DNA from: PHAA01 sp963665865
GTDB taxonomy: Bacteria; Bacillota; Syntrophomonadia; Syntrophomonadales; Syntrophomonadaceae
Assembly (NCBI GenBank): GCA_963665865.2
Contig: CAXXWF010000001.1
Location: forward strand, 682,001 to 746,000
Direction: 5' to 3'
Length of the DNA: 64,000 nt
Shown here: piece after piece, positions 7,527 to 15,882 of the stretch
How positions within the stretch are numbered: position 1 is the stretch's first letter
Layout: the number at the start of each line of letters is the position of its first letter
The notes under the pieces: generated by a model
The model's database searches: none
What the model was told of the DNA's origin: nothing
Seen by the model: the letters and a program-made list of their open reading frames with translations, nothing else
Program-made: the position numbers and the translations under genes

Positions 7527-8360
7527 ATGCTTAATATCGGCTGTCATTTATCGACATCTAAAGGCTTTAAACATATGGGGGAAGAGGCATTAAGCCTGGG
7601 AGCCAATACATTTCAATTCTTCACCCGCAATCCGCGGGGTGGTGCGGTAAAGAAGATGGATGTAAAGGATGCTGCTGCTTTGATGGCTTTGGCCGAGGAA
7701 TATCAATTTGCACCGCTATTGGGGCATGCACCCTATACGCTGAATGCCTGCTCGGCGGATCCGCATATTAGGGAATTTGCCCATATGATCATAATAGATG
7801 ATCTGGCCAATATGGAGTATTTGCCTAATAATCTGTACAATTTTCATCCCGGCAGTCATGTGGGACAGGGTGTGGAGACAGGCATAGACTTAATTGTGGA
7901 ACTGCTGAATCAGGCCTTGCGTCCGGAGCAGACAACTCTGGTACTGTTGGAAATGATGTCGGGCAAGGGCAGTGAGGTAGGCAGCAGCTTTGAGGAGATT
8001 AGTCAAATTATGAATAGGGTAAACTTAAGCGATAAGATGGGCGTGTGTATGGATACCTGTCATATTTATTCGGCTGGTTATGACTTAGTCAATGACCTGG
8101 ACGGGGTATTGGAACAGTTTGATAAAACCATCGGTCTGGAGAAGTTGAAGGCTATCCATTTGAACGATAGCTTAAATCCTTACGGCAGCCGCAAGGATCG
8201 CCACGCCAAAATCGGACAGGGAACATTAGGTATTGAGGCTATAACAAATATTATTAACCATCCCCAGTTGCGGCACCTGCCATTCTATTTGGAGACGCCT
8301 AATGAATTGCCTGGTTACGCCGAAGAAATAAAGCTGTTAAAGGCAGCCTTTCGCGGGTAG
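7527..8360 (+). CDS. nfo: Endonuclease IV (deoxyribonuclease IV)
   Basis: 277 residues, ATG 7527 behind AAAGGAGGAAA. Nfo is a Zn-dependent TIM-barrel AP endonuclease that cuts 5' of abasic sites in base excision repair. The sequence shows GCHLSTSKGF at the N-terminus, NFHPGSHVG (~residues 108-116), LLEMMSGKGSEVG with the metal-binding Glu, MGVCMDTCHIYSAGYD (~174-189), HLNDS, DRHAKIGQG (~230-238) and FYLETPNE. All signature blocks and metal ligands appear present, and the length is normal. Confidence 0.96.
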   Translation: MLNIGCHLSTSKGFKHMGEEALSLGANTFQFFTRNPRGGAVKKMDVKDAAALMALAEEYQFAPLLGHAPYTLNACSADPHIREFAHMIIIDDLANMEYLPNNLYNFHPGSHVGQGVETGIDLIVELLNQALRPEQTTLVLLEMMSGKGSEVGSSFEEISQIMNRVNLSDKMGVCMDTCHIYSAGYDLVNDLDGVLEQFDKTIGLEKLKAIHLNDSLNPYGSRKDRHAKIGQGTLGIEAITNIINHPQLRHLPFYLETPNELPGYAEEIKLLKAAFRG

Positions 8361-8363
8361 GAG

Positions 8364-8714
8364 TTAGGCTTGGTCAAGGTCAGGCAAATAATCGCTTCTT
8401 ACCGGTGAGAATACTTCTATAGCTACTGAATCTGCTACGATCTCAGCAGAATGTGCAATTCCGCCTGGAATAGCCCAGCTGTCTCCAGGCAACATATCAT
8501 ACTTTTCATTATCAATCATAAGAATGATGTGCCCGGAAACCAAGTATCCAACCTGCTCTTCATCATGTTGGTGCGAGGGCAGCTTTTTCCCGCCGGTCAG
8601 ATTGAATTCAGTTAAGAGGGCATTGTTTCCCCATACCAGTGTTTTTCGATATATGCCCTCTACGGCTTCTATATACCCCTCCGGAGAGGTTTTATATACC
8701 CTTGGCTGTTTCAT
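8364..8714 (-). CDS. Single-domain cupin protein
   Basis: 116 residues, ATG 8714 behind GGAGG. The two cupin motifs are visible: LPSHQHDEEQVGYLVSGH (motif 1, with His-X-His and Glu ligands) and PGDSWAIPGGIAHSAEI (motif 2 with the third His). Such small cupins bind one metal ion and act as isomerases, dioxygenases or sensors; the substrate cannot be told. It converges with nfo, only 3 bp separating the two stop codons. Confidence 0.8.
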   Translation of the reverse strand: MKQPRVYKTSPEGYIEAVEGIYRKTLVWGNNALLTEFNLTGGKKLPSHQHDEEQVGYLVSGHIILMIDNEKYDMLPGDSWAIPGGIAHSAEIVADSVAIEVFSPVRSDYLPDLDQA

Positions 8715-8793
8715 GCTAGTACACCTCCCTGCATCTTGTCGGTCATGCTACCCGCAAATGGGTGAGTTTTTGCGCTGCTTGTCGGGCGCTGTT

Positions 8794-9162
8794 TTATTTG
8801 GAGCGTATTATCGCACCAAAAGGTATGAGGCCCAGTTGGGCAAACTTAAAATGCTGAAGTCCAAAGGGGATGCCTATAATAGTTATACAGAAAATTGCAC
8901 CAATGACGAGATGAGTGATAGCAAACCCCCAGCCAAAAATGATGATCCAGATGATATTCAAAATCAAGCCGCCTGCTCCAAAATTACCGAGTTCGATTTC
9001 TTTGCCAAAAGGCCACAAAACAAATGAAGCAATCTTAAAACATTGGACTCCAAATGGTATGCCAATAATCGTTACACACAAAATCAGACCGGCGACAGCC
9101 CATAGAAGCGATGCAATCAGACCACCAAATAATAGCCAGATGATGTTACCAATAAAATTCAT
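8794..9162 (-). CDS. YccF-type inner membrane protein (DUF307)
   Basis: About 122 residues from ATG 9162, preceded by GGAGG; an upstream ATG at 9195 is out of line with the family start MNFIGNIIWLLFGG. The protein has two repeats of a hydrophobic unit ending in CVTIIGIPFGVQCFKIA and CITIIGIPFGLQHFKFA, each followed by PFG. This internal duplication is characteristic of YccF. It makes three to four membrane segments. Function in the cell is not established for the family. Confidence 0.85.
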   Translation of the reverse strand: MNFIGNIIWLLFGGLIASLLWAVAGLILCVTIIGIPFGVQCFKIASFVLWPFGKEIELGNFGAGGLILNIIWIIIFGWGFAITHLVIGAIFCITIIGIPFGLQHFKFAQLGLIPFGAIIRSK

Positions 9163-9247
9163 GGTTTTCCTCCATTTTTTAGTTGTGATCTTCAAGCACT
9201 ATATAGCGGTTCAACATTTTGCTTCATGGGATCTGATTATCCCTCTA

Positions 9248-9664
9248 TTATCTGCCCTTGTGTTTTTCTTTTTTCTGCTGTTGCTTGAGATCAAACATTC
9301 TCTTTTCTTCGGCTAGACGCATTTCCTTACTGATTTGCTGTCGTTCCTTTTTACCTTCCTCTTGCTGAAGCTTCAAAGCCTGCTGCGCTTTGCTCCCAAT
9401 TCCTTTTTGTGAAAGTTGCCGATTGATTTGTCTTTGAATCCTTTTAGGGTTAATTCTTCTCTTAATTGCTTCTTCAACTTCAACCGGTGGGCTAAACTTC
9501 AAATTGTAAAAGTTCTTCAGTATGAAGTCATACACTTCATAATCTTTAGGTTCTGCCCCAAAAACAACTCTCGCAACTTCCAGATTATCACCGTCTATCC
9601 TTTCGTATACGCCAACCCAGAAAGGATCATCAAAAAAGACTGTAAACTTCGATTCGCCACGCAT
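9248..9664 (-). CDS. yjdF: YjdF family protein (DUF2992)
   Basis: 138 residues, ATG 9664 behind AGGAGG. The N-terminal ~85 residues (FTVFFDDPFWVGVYERID, VARVVFGAEPKDYEVYDFIL) match YjdF/DUF2992; the C-terminus is a highly charged Gln/Lys/Glu-rich helix (RQINRQLSQKGIGSKAQQAL onward). In Bacillus, yjdF is controlled by the azaaromatic riboswitch. The same RNA is present directly upstream here (9672-9785), which confirms the assignment. The protein's biochemical role is unknown; the riboswitch ligands suggest handling of, or protection against, aromatic heterocycles. Confidence 0.9.
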   Translation of the reverse strand: MRGESKFTVFFDDPFWVGVYERIDGDNLEVARVVFGAEPKDYEVYDFILKNFYNLKFSPPVEVEEAIKRRINPKRIQRQINRQLSQKGIGSKAQQALKLQQEEGKKERQQISKEMRLAEEKRMFDLKQQQKKEKHKGR

Positions 9665-9671
9665 ATAAATA

Positions 9672-9785
9672 ACCTCCTGTAAAAAAACCTACAAAGAACG
9701 GACAACCTCAGGAGGCAGGTTACTGACAGCGTTCTGCTGCGTCCGGACTACCAACCGGAACTGTGTTTTTATCCTTGCAATTTGA
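9672..9785 (-). promoter_or_regulatory. yjdF-motif (azaaromatic) riboswitch
   Basis: The yjdF leader reads ACACAGTTCCGGTTGGTAG, then TCCGGACGCAGCAGAACG and CTGTCAGTAACC. These contain the paired TCCGG arms and the conserved core I recall for the yjdF RNA. A CCTCCTG segment just downstream can pair with the CAGGAGG ribosome site of yjdF, so control is probably at translation initiation. The identity of the gene and the leader support each other. Ends are approximate. Confidence 0.8.
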
Positions 9786-10001
9786 GTATACTATTTTCCC
9801 CATTTATTGTCATCAATCCTGTCCAAGAGCATCTTGACCTATATACAGCTTTTCAGTTTATTTAATAAGAAAATAAACTCCAACTGATCTTTGAAAACCT
9901 AATAAACCTGCAAGGCCTAAAACAGAAAAAGAGCACAATAAATTAAGGCCTTATAAATACTGCATCAGCCACAAGCTATAAATATTAGAGATTGTGGAGA
10001 G

Positions 10002-11248
10002 TTAGGCGGTTTTTGGTAGTTCAACCACCTCCAACCCTAACTTTTTGGCTTCAGCAATAATTTTTTTAATCTTGAATTTTTCTTGTTTAGTTCTCGCTAC
10101 TTCAAAGGATGCTTCATCATAATCAGTTCCGGTTTTTAGCATAGTATAGATAATAACAAGTAACTTTCTTGCTAAGGCGACAATAGCTCTTTTTCCACCC
10201 CGGCGTTGTTTTACCTTCCAATACCAGTTAGATAGGTAGGTATTACGCATGCGGGTGATTGACCAGGCCACCTCACATAGTATTCTTTTTAGATAGGTAT
10301 TCCCATGGAGTATGCGGGTGGACTTTTTTTTCCTGCGCTTTCATTGTTGCCAGGACTTAGTCCGGCCCAGGAACATATATGTTCGGCTGTTTTGAACTGA
10401 GCCATATCGATACCAATTTCAGCCAAAACAGCTGCAGCTGCCGTTTTACTTATTCCTGGAATTCCATCCAGTTGCTCAAGTTGACGGTGGTATTTTAAGA
10501 GTTCTTCATCAATTTTTTGCTCTATCAAATGGAGATGCTCCAGACTTTCATCCAATCGTTTAAGCAACATTTTAAGGAAATCTCTTTGCAGTCTATCCAT
10601 GTTGCCATTGACTGCTTGCTTGATTTCATTCAACTTGGTTCTGGCTCTTTTTTTAACATATTGGTCAACTTCTTCAGGAGATATTTTACCAAACTCAGCA
10701 AGGTGGTCTATAATCCCTCTTCCCGATACTCCGAAAATATCGGTTAAGAAGGTAGATAGTTTGAAACCAGAGCTTTGCAGGTGTTTCTCAATACGGTTCT
10801 TTTGTGATGTTATTTCTTCTACGATACCCTTGCGGTATCTGGTCAAATCACGTAATCTCCGTATTGGTTGGGAAGGAATAAAACTTCCCTGTAGTAAACC
10901 GGCTCGAAGCAGGGTAGCAATCCATTCGGCATCTTTTACATCGGTTTTTCTGCCGGGGGCATTTTTCATATGCCGGGCATTGCATACCATCAATACTATG
11001 GTGCCGTCGAAAGCACTTTCAAGTGTATTGTAAACTGTTTGCCAGTATACTCCCGTGCTTTCCATTGCCACATGGCGGCAGTTTTCTTCTTCTAACCAGT
11101 TCTTGAGTTCCTCAAGACCGGAGAGAAGTGTTGAATATGTTCTAATGTTCTTCTCGGGGTTGTTACTGGTAGTGCCTTTCAGAAGGCAAGCCACTACAGT
11201 TTCCTTGTGGACATCAAGTCCACAACAGATTTCTAAAATGTCTTGCAT
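10002..11248 (-). pseudogene. IS110-family transposase, two frames joined at an A8 run
   Basis: Start ATG 11248 (MQDILEICCGLDVHKETVVA) behind AAGGAGGG. The N-terminal RuvC-like DEDD domain shows LDVHKE, MESTGVYW and GRKTDVKDAEWIATLL. The C-terminal Tnp20 domain shows LDGIPGISKTAAAAVLAEIG and WAGLSPGNNESAGKK with the catalytic-Ser region. The first frame then stops at 10289. The -1 frame carries on STRILHGNTYLKRILCEVAW to the stop at 10002. The switch falls in eight A's at 10324-10331, read as A_AAA_AAA in the first frame, a slippery heptamer. Joined, the protein is ~415 residues, the normal IS110 size. It is either a dead copy or made by -1 slippage. Confidence 0.85.
10002..11248 (-). mobile_element. 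IS110-family insertion sequence (minimum extent)
   Basis: Only the transposase defines the element. IS110 elements lack conventional terminal inverted repeats, and the ends could not be fixed by eye. The non-coding flank upstream of the transposase (11249 to about 11480) is where IS110 members encode their bridge RNA. It contains a CCCATATC/GATATGGG hairpin and a TCAGGGT/ACCCTGA pair. The right flank (about 9790-10001) holds an AAGGCCT repeat pair but no clear end. Confidence 0.75.
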
Positions 11249-11760
11249 GGGGATTACCCTCCTTAAATTAGATTTCAGGGTTGATCGCCCGAGAACTAAG
11301 GAGTTTAATACGCGTGCTGTTCCCATATCTTTGGATATGGGGCAACAATTGGCTGTACTCAAAGGCAATCAGGTTAGGTTAGTAAACGAGGTTCTACCAT
11401 CAAAGTAAATTCAACCTTTGACCCTGATAATATAAATTTAGCAGAAAGTAATTCTTATGCAATCACCTCACTCATTTTCATAGTTGGTTGTGGCCTACGG
11501 CCATGGGTGGTTAGTAAGAAAATAACGTTCGTGTCATCCTGAGTGCAACGAAGGATCTCCTTCGGAGAATACCGTATTCGCGACTATGGCAGCATCCTAT
11601 ATCTGTCAGAAGACATAGCTTACCAATTTATCCAAGTTTAACCGGCTTTTACCTTATAATTATATAAATTAGATATTGCATTGAACCTTTTAGTAATTTG
11701 TATCGTTTTAGTATTAGAGAAAGAACACACTGCAGTGCAACTCAAAAAAGGAGGGGAGTA
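11249..11760. other. Non-coding flank of the IS110 element and repeat-like sequence
   Basis: No gene is seen. 11249-11480 is the likely bridge-RNA end of the IS110 element. 11532-11560 carries TGTCATCCTGAGTGCAACG followed by AAGGATCTCCTT, a sequence type I know as dispersed in many bacterial genomes, here able to form a small hairpin. The last part leads to the GGAGGGG ribosome site of the next sigma gene. Confidence 0.4.
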
Positions 11761-11761
11761 G

Positions 11762-12313
11762 ATGCAACCAGAAGAGGAACTGCAATACTTGCAGGCATTC
11801 CCAAAGGGAGATCACCGAAGCGTTGCAATAGTAGTGGATGAATACTACCCCGCCCTTTTGAACTTTCTTCTCCGCATGGGGTGTCAGCCCAGTGATGCGG
11901 AAGATATAGTTCAGGAAACCTTTATCAAGGCATCCCGGGGCCTATCTCGTTACCAGCATAAGGATCGTTTCCGGACCTGGTTGTTCAAAATCTGCCACAA
12001 CAGTCTGCGCGATTATTATAAAAAAGCTTCCCGACGTCGAGAGTTGTCGCATGACCCGGGGACACTGCCTGTATCTGAAGCAAACAGCCCAGATGCCATG
12101 ATGATAGAAAAGGAGCAGGCTCTCAAAGTACAGGCGGCATTGAACCAATTACCGCCCAAGCAACGACTGGTCGTGGTCCTACGTTATTACCACGGGTTCT
12201 CAATCAACGAGATTGCTCACCTGGTTAAATGCCCCGTAGGAACGGTTAAGTCCAGGCTAAACGGGGCTATAAATGGTTTAAAGGGATTAATGACGAAAGG
12301 GGATTGGGAATGA
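11762..12313 (+). CDS. ECF-type RNA polymerase sigma factor
   Basis: 183 residues, ATG 11762 behind GGAGGGG. Region 2 reads LNFLLRMGCQPSDAEDIVQE, then TFIKASRGLSRY and RFRTWLFKICHNSLRDYY (~residues 32-85). Region 4 reads LPPKQRLVVVLRYYHGFSIN and IAHLVKCPVGTVKSRLNGAI (~130-175). It is the first of three overlapping genes (ATGA and TAATG overlaps) with a small membrane protein and a membrane protein bearing two zinc ribbons. The pair downstream probably forms its anti-sigma and sensor; this is inference from operon structure. Confidence 0.92.
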   Translation: MQPEEELQYLQAFPKGDHRSVAIVVDEYYPALLNFLLRMGCQPSDAEDIVQETFIKASRGLSRYQHKDRFRTWLFKICHNSLRDYYKKASRRRELSHDPGTLPVSEANSPDAMMIEKEQALKVQAALNQLPPKQRLVVVLRYYHGFSINEIAHLVKCPVGTVKSRLNGAINGLKGLMTKGDWE

Positions 12314-12672
12314 ATAAACTTAGCCAAGAAGAAATAAAGATAACTGAATTTCTAATGTCTTACCCGGATACCATCCCGTCTCCCCAGGAGAAGGCCAGAA
12401 TAGTTCGCCGGGTAGAAAGGGAAATAGAGAAAGGCCGAGTCGGCAGGATGAACACTATGGATATCTTATTCGCCTTGCTATTTGTACCGGTTTTGCTGGT
12501 TTTGGCACTTTTTAACGGGATGCTGCCCGGTATATCAGCAGGATATATTCTAAATCAAGTTTATCCAACCGAGTTTACTCACGATATTCTATTATATGTT
12601 TTTCTAGCAGGGCTGCTAATAACTCCACTGCTTTTAACAATATTACCGGTAAATAAAGGAGGTAATAAGTAA
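12310..12672 (+). CDS. Small two-helix membrane protein, putative anti-sigma factor
   Basis: About 120 residues from ATG 12310, overlapping the sigma stop (ATGA). The cytoplasmic N-terminus (~1-50: SQEEIKITEFLMSYPDTIPS, then a basic helix RIVRRVEREIEKGRVGR) precedes two membrane helices (ILFALLFVPVLLVLALFNGM and ILLYVFLAGLLITPLLLTIL). No zinc-binding anti-sigma motif is present. The position directly after the sigma gene suggests it sequesters that sigma factor. I do not recognise the family. Confidence 0.65.
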   Translation: MNKLSQEEIKITEFLMSYPDTIPSPQEKARIVRRVEREIEKGRVGRMNTMDILFALLFVPVLLVLALFNGMLPGISAGYILNQVYPTEFTHDILLYVFLAGLLITPLLLTILPVNKGGNK

Positions 12673-13550
12673 TGAAAATGAAATTTTTGTCCAACCGACA
12701 AATAGGGATAGTGATAATCATAGTTCTGATTCTGGGTTTCATATCTGTTGCCGGGGCAAAGGTAGGCAATATAAAACTGCTCAGCTTAATAGATTCTGTA
12801 AACCCACAGCTTAATAGTTCAACAGCTGGGCTGGGAAAGCTTATCGAAAAGGGTGAAAACCCCGCCCTGCTTCAGCAGCAGTTGGAGATAGTGGTGAGTA
12901 ATAATGACGAGTTCGCTGAGTTAATGGTTATTGACAAGGATGCCACCATAATAGCGGCCCAGGACAGTAAAGCGATAGGCCAAACCTATCCCATCATTTT
13001 TATAGCCAATATGGTCACAGGAGTACCATTACCCTTCAATTATCAAGCGACTGAAATCCCAGTCCGCGCAGATCTATACAAAGTGACTGTAAGCCCTGAT
13101 TTGATGTTTAAGGTTTTTGGAGAATATAAGGACCCAGATAGTAAAAGCTACCATATCATTGGCACCTATCATGTAAGTCCTGACTTTACGGCCCGCCAAG
13201 ACCGCATTACCCAGTTCATTACGGTTTTGCTGCAGGTTTACCGTATCTGCTTTATACTGTTCTGGTTGCTGCTGTCCCTATGGGTATACCGCGATGCACA
13301 AAGAAGGTCAACTAACGCTGCCGCCTGGGGAATCCTTACTCTTCTGACCAGTATAATAGGCTGGGTGGTATATCTGATAGCCAGACCCATGGTTAATGTG
13401 TGCCCCGCTTGCGGACAAGAGCAGAGCAATGATTTGAAATTTTGCACCGCCTGTGGCGTTTCTGTCAAAATCTGTTGTCCGGAATGCGGGAGGGTTTTAA
13501 AAGGAGAGTGGGGATACTGCGGAGTATGCGGGCATAATCTAAGTGATTAG
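12672..13550 (+). CDS. Membrane sensor-like protein with two C-terminal zinc ribbons
   Basis: 292 residues, ATG 12672 behind GGAGGT and overlapping the previous stop (TAATG). One N-terminal membrane helix (~8-28) is followed by an extracytoplasmic domain of ~160 residues. That domain contains FAELMVIDKDATIIAAQDSK, PAS/Cache-like in pattern. Two more helices (~190-210 and ~222-240) come next. The cytoplasmic tail has two zinc ribbons, CPACG...CTACG and CPECG...CGVCG. The layout suggests an outside signal relayed to a zinc-ribbon tail, perhaps controlling the sigma/anti-sigma pair upstream. Function is inferred only from context. Confidence 0.7.
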   Translation: MKMKFLSNRQIGIVIIIVLILGFISVAGAKVGNIKLLSLIDSVNPQLNSSTAGLGKLIEKGENPALLQQQLEIVVSNNDEFAELMVIDKDATIIAAQDSKAIGQTYPIIFIANMVTGVPLPFNYQATEIPVRADLYKVTVSPDLMFKVFGEYKDPDSKSYHIIGTYHVSPDFTARQDRITQFITVLLQVYRICFILFWLLLSLWVYRDAQRRSTNAAAWGILTLLTSIIGWVVYLIARPMVNVCPACGQEQSNDLKFCTACGVSVKICCPECGRVLKGEWGYCGVCGHNLSD

Positions 13551-13726
13551 TTATAGTTCTGACGGCAATAGATGTGGCGTTAGCCTCAAATTCGTTTTAA
13601 TCGGCGTATAAAGGGATGGTGCGTCCGAACAAGAGCGTCAAACTGGGTGCGAAAGCTCATCGGGGGAAAGACTATTCATCCTTTAGACAGCTTTGGAAAT
13701 TGAATGTTTCAGTTCGCTCTGTTTAC

Positions 13727-14485
13727 TTAAATTAGAGCTTGCCAAATCAGCTTGACCATGAGGAGTAACGCAATGGTTATAAATATAGGCTTAATGATTT
13801 TCGCACCATTTTTAATAGCAATGTGGGTTCCCACCCATGCTCCCAAAACCATGGAAATTGCCATTGGAATCCCTGCTAAATAGACAATTTTGCCACTAAT
13901 AGCGAACAAGATGAGCGATACAATATTGCTAACAAAGTTCAGTATTTTACTGTTTCCAGCCGCAACGGTGAAGTCGAATCCGAAAACACTGATGAATGAG
14001 AAGATGAGAAAAGTGCCGGTACCCGGGCCAAAAAAACCATCATAAAAACCAAGAATCAAGGCAAAGCCCATACCCAATAAGACGTTCTTGTTAGTAAGCC
14101 CATTGAATCGATTTTCTTGACCGAAGTCCTTCTTCAAAGTGGTATAGATCGCAACCACGAAGATTAGAGCCACAATTAGAACATGTAAAAAACGCTCATC
14201 TATGCTTAGGACCGTCTTAACACCGATAGCGGAGCCTATAATTGTACAACCTATTTGATATTTTACTAGATTAAAATTGATCTTATCTGAACGAGCAAAT
14301 TTTATCGTACTGGTAATAGAACCCCAGGTGCTAGCGAATTTGTTCGTGCCTAGAGCAAGATGGGGGGGGACACCGGCGGCAATGATGGCCGGTAAGCTAA
14401 TCATACCGCCGCCTCCGGCGATGGAGTCTACCGCTGCAGCTAGAAATCCGGCCCCACATAAAAAAAGCAAAGTTGTTAGGTTCAT
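13727..14485 (-). CDS. TSUP (TauE/SafE-like) membrane transporter
   Basis: 252 residues, ATG 14485 behind AGGAGA. Two halves each begin with the family hallmark: DSIAGGGGMISLPAIIAAGV with LGTNKF near the N-terminus, and FYDGFFGPGTGTFLIF with AGNSKILNF near residue 145. About eight membrane helices are expected. TSUP proteins move sulfite, sulfoacetate, sulfolactate or similar anions, generally outward. The neighbouring EamA/thiolase operon is separated by 37 bp and could be cotranscribed, but the substrate is open. Confidence 0.85.
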   Translation of the reverse strand: MNLTTLLFLCGAGFLAAAVDSIAGGGGMISLPAIIAAGVPPHLALGTNKFASTWGSITSTIKFARSDKINFNLVKYQIGCTIIGSAIGVKTVLSIDERFLHVLIVALIFVVAIYTTLKKDFGQENRFNGLTNKNVLLGMGFALILGFYDGFFGPGTGTFLIFSFISVFGFDFTVAAGNSKILNFVSNIVSLILFAISGKIVYLAGIPMAISMVLGAWVGTHIAIKNGAKIIKPIFITIALLLMVKLIWQALI

Positions 14486-14522
14486 ATGATTCTCCTAAAG
14501 AACGGGTTATTAGATAAATGAT

Positions 14523-15422
14523 TTACATTAATTCTTTTACTTGCAAATCAGGTGCTGCCCGCAGGCTCCCCAGTTGGGATACTACCATGCCGGCCAGCAT
14601 TAGAGCGCAGCCAATCAGCTCCTGTCCCCCGATCCTTTCACCGAGGATCAGGAAGCCGCCGATTACTGCAAACACCGTCTCCATACTAAGAATGATGGCG
14701 GCATGAGAGGGCTGGGCATGTTTCTGACCCACTACCTGCAGGGTATAGGCTATTCCCACTGAGCAAAACCCACCATATAGAATGGGTACAGCTGCAGCCA
14801 TAATACTGCTGATGATTATTGTCTCGGTGATAACTGCAGTTATGAGGCTGAGTACGGAACAGGTGAGGAACTGAAAACATGCTAACTTCAAAACGTCAAC
14901 TCTTCGGGAAAAATGCCCGATGACGAGGATATGCAAGGTCCAAAAGATTGCCCCAATCAGCTGTAACAAGTCCCCGAACTGGAGCGATGATGATTCCTTG
15001 ATGCAGAGAAAGTAAAGCCCCACGACAGCGAGAATACAGCCCATCCATGTCCCCCGTCCTACCAAATGCCCCAGGAATAGACCAAATATTGGAACCAATA
15101 CAATGTATAGGCAGGTTATGAAAGCAGCTTTGCCCGCGGTGGTATAAATTAGACCTATCTGTTGCAACGAAGCTCCGCAGAAGAGCACTGTACCGGCCAA
15201 AAGTCCAGGCAGCAATGCACTCTTAAATCCCATGCGCGAGGGCAGGGAATCTTTGTGGAAATACATTATCAGCGGAATCAATGACAGACTGCCCAGCAGG
15301 AAACGCACGCCGTTAAAAGTGAACGGACCTACGTACCCCATCCCCACCCTTTGGGCTACAAAAGCGAATCCCCAGATGGCTGCGGCAAGCAGAAGCAGTA
15401 GGTTAGATTTAACAACACTCAC
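14523..15422 (-). CDS. EamA/DMT superfamily transporter
   Basis: 299 residues, GTG 15422 overlapping the DUF35 stop as GTGA. Ten hydrophobic segments in two EamA repeats: LLLAAAIWGFAFVAQRVGMG at the N-terminus and GAIFWTLHILVIGHFSR at ~155-175, each opening an EamA unit. It ends in SLRAAPDLQVKELM. DMT transporters export amino acids, metabolites or drugs. Being translationally coupled to the DUF35 and thiolase-like genes, it may export a product of that pathway; the product is not known. Confidence 0.85.
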   Translation of the reverse strand: MSVVKSNLLLLLAAAIWGFAFVAQRVGMGYVGPFTFNGVRFLLGSLSLIPLIMYFHKDSLPSRMGFKSALLPGLLAGTVLFCGASLQQIGLIYTTAGKAAFITCLYIVLVPIFGLFLGHLVGRGTWMGCILAVVGLYFLCIKESSSLQFGDLLQLIGAIFWTLHILVIGHFSRRVDVLKLACFQFLTCSVLSLITAVITETIIISSIMAAAVPILYGGFCSVGIAYTLQVVGQKHAQPSHAAIILSMETVFAVIGGFLILGERIGGQELIGCALMLAGMVVSQLGSLRAAPDLQVKELM

Positions 15423-15880
15423 AGCTGGCTCCCTTCGTTATATGTAAGATTATTATTGGTTCCTCCAATACCTTTGGGGGTGAGGAAATTTGTTAAAAAA
15501 GCCGCCTCACTCGGTTTGAAGACCGGGAGTATTTTGCCCCTCCGTTTGATAAAGGTAAGTTCTACCGATAGACCGACCCTAACTTTATCCAGAGGGCAGT
15601 CAATCAGGTTGGAGGGCATTCTGATTCCTTCGGCCAATTCAACAAGTGCATAGATATAGGGTGTTTCGTCCTGGAAATCAGGGAGGGCACTGATGTGTAC
15701 AATGGTATAGCTGTAGACTCGACCTTTTCCGGTTACTTCTTTCCATTCCAGCTCTGATCGCAGGCAGTACGGGCACAAGGCGCGGGGGTAGAAGATATAT
15801 TGCTTACATGTCGGGCAAAATTGCAGGCAGAGCTTTCCGGAAGATATGTAGTGCCAGTAGGTATCTTTATAATCAGTCAT
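15419..15880 (-). CDS. DUF35 OB-fold/zinc-ribbon acyl-CoA-associated protein
   Basis: About 153 residues from ATG 15880, directly after the thiolase stop; ATG 15910 is possible but would overlap that gene. The rubredoxin-like zinc ribbon shows LQFCPTCKQYIFYPRALCPY with Cys (CPTC...CPYC) at residues ~20-40. The OB fold follows (GKGRVYSYTIVHISALP, YALVELAEGIRMPSNLID). DUF35 proteins form complexes with thiolase-like enzymes: the archaeal HMG-CoA synthase/thiolase system and the Ltp2-ChsH2 aldolase are the studied examples. Here it is the obvious partner of the thiolase-like protein encoded just upstream. Confidence 0.9.
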   Translation of the reverse strand: MTDYKDTYWHYISSGKLCLQFCPTCKQYIFYPRALCPYCLRSELEWKEVTGKGRVYSYTIVHISALPDFQDETPYIYALVELAEGIRMPSNLIDCPLDKVRVGLSVELTFIKRRGKILPVFKPSEAAFLTNFLTPKGIGGTNNNLTYNEGSQL

Positions 15881-15882
15881 GC

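Noticed and set aside
10599..11033. 144-codon plus-strand frame inside the IS110 transposase
   Set aside because: Antisense to the transposase DEDD and middle regions; no start signal.
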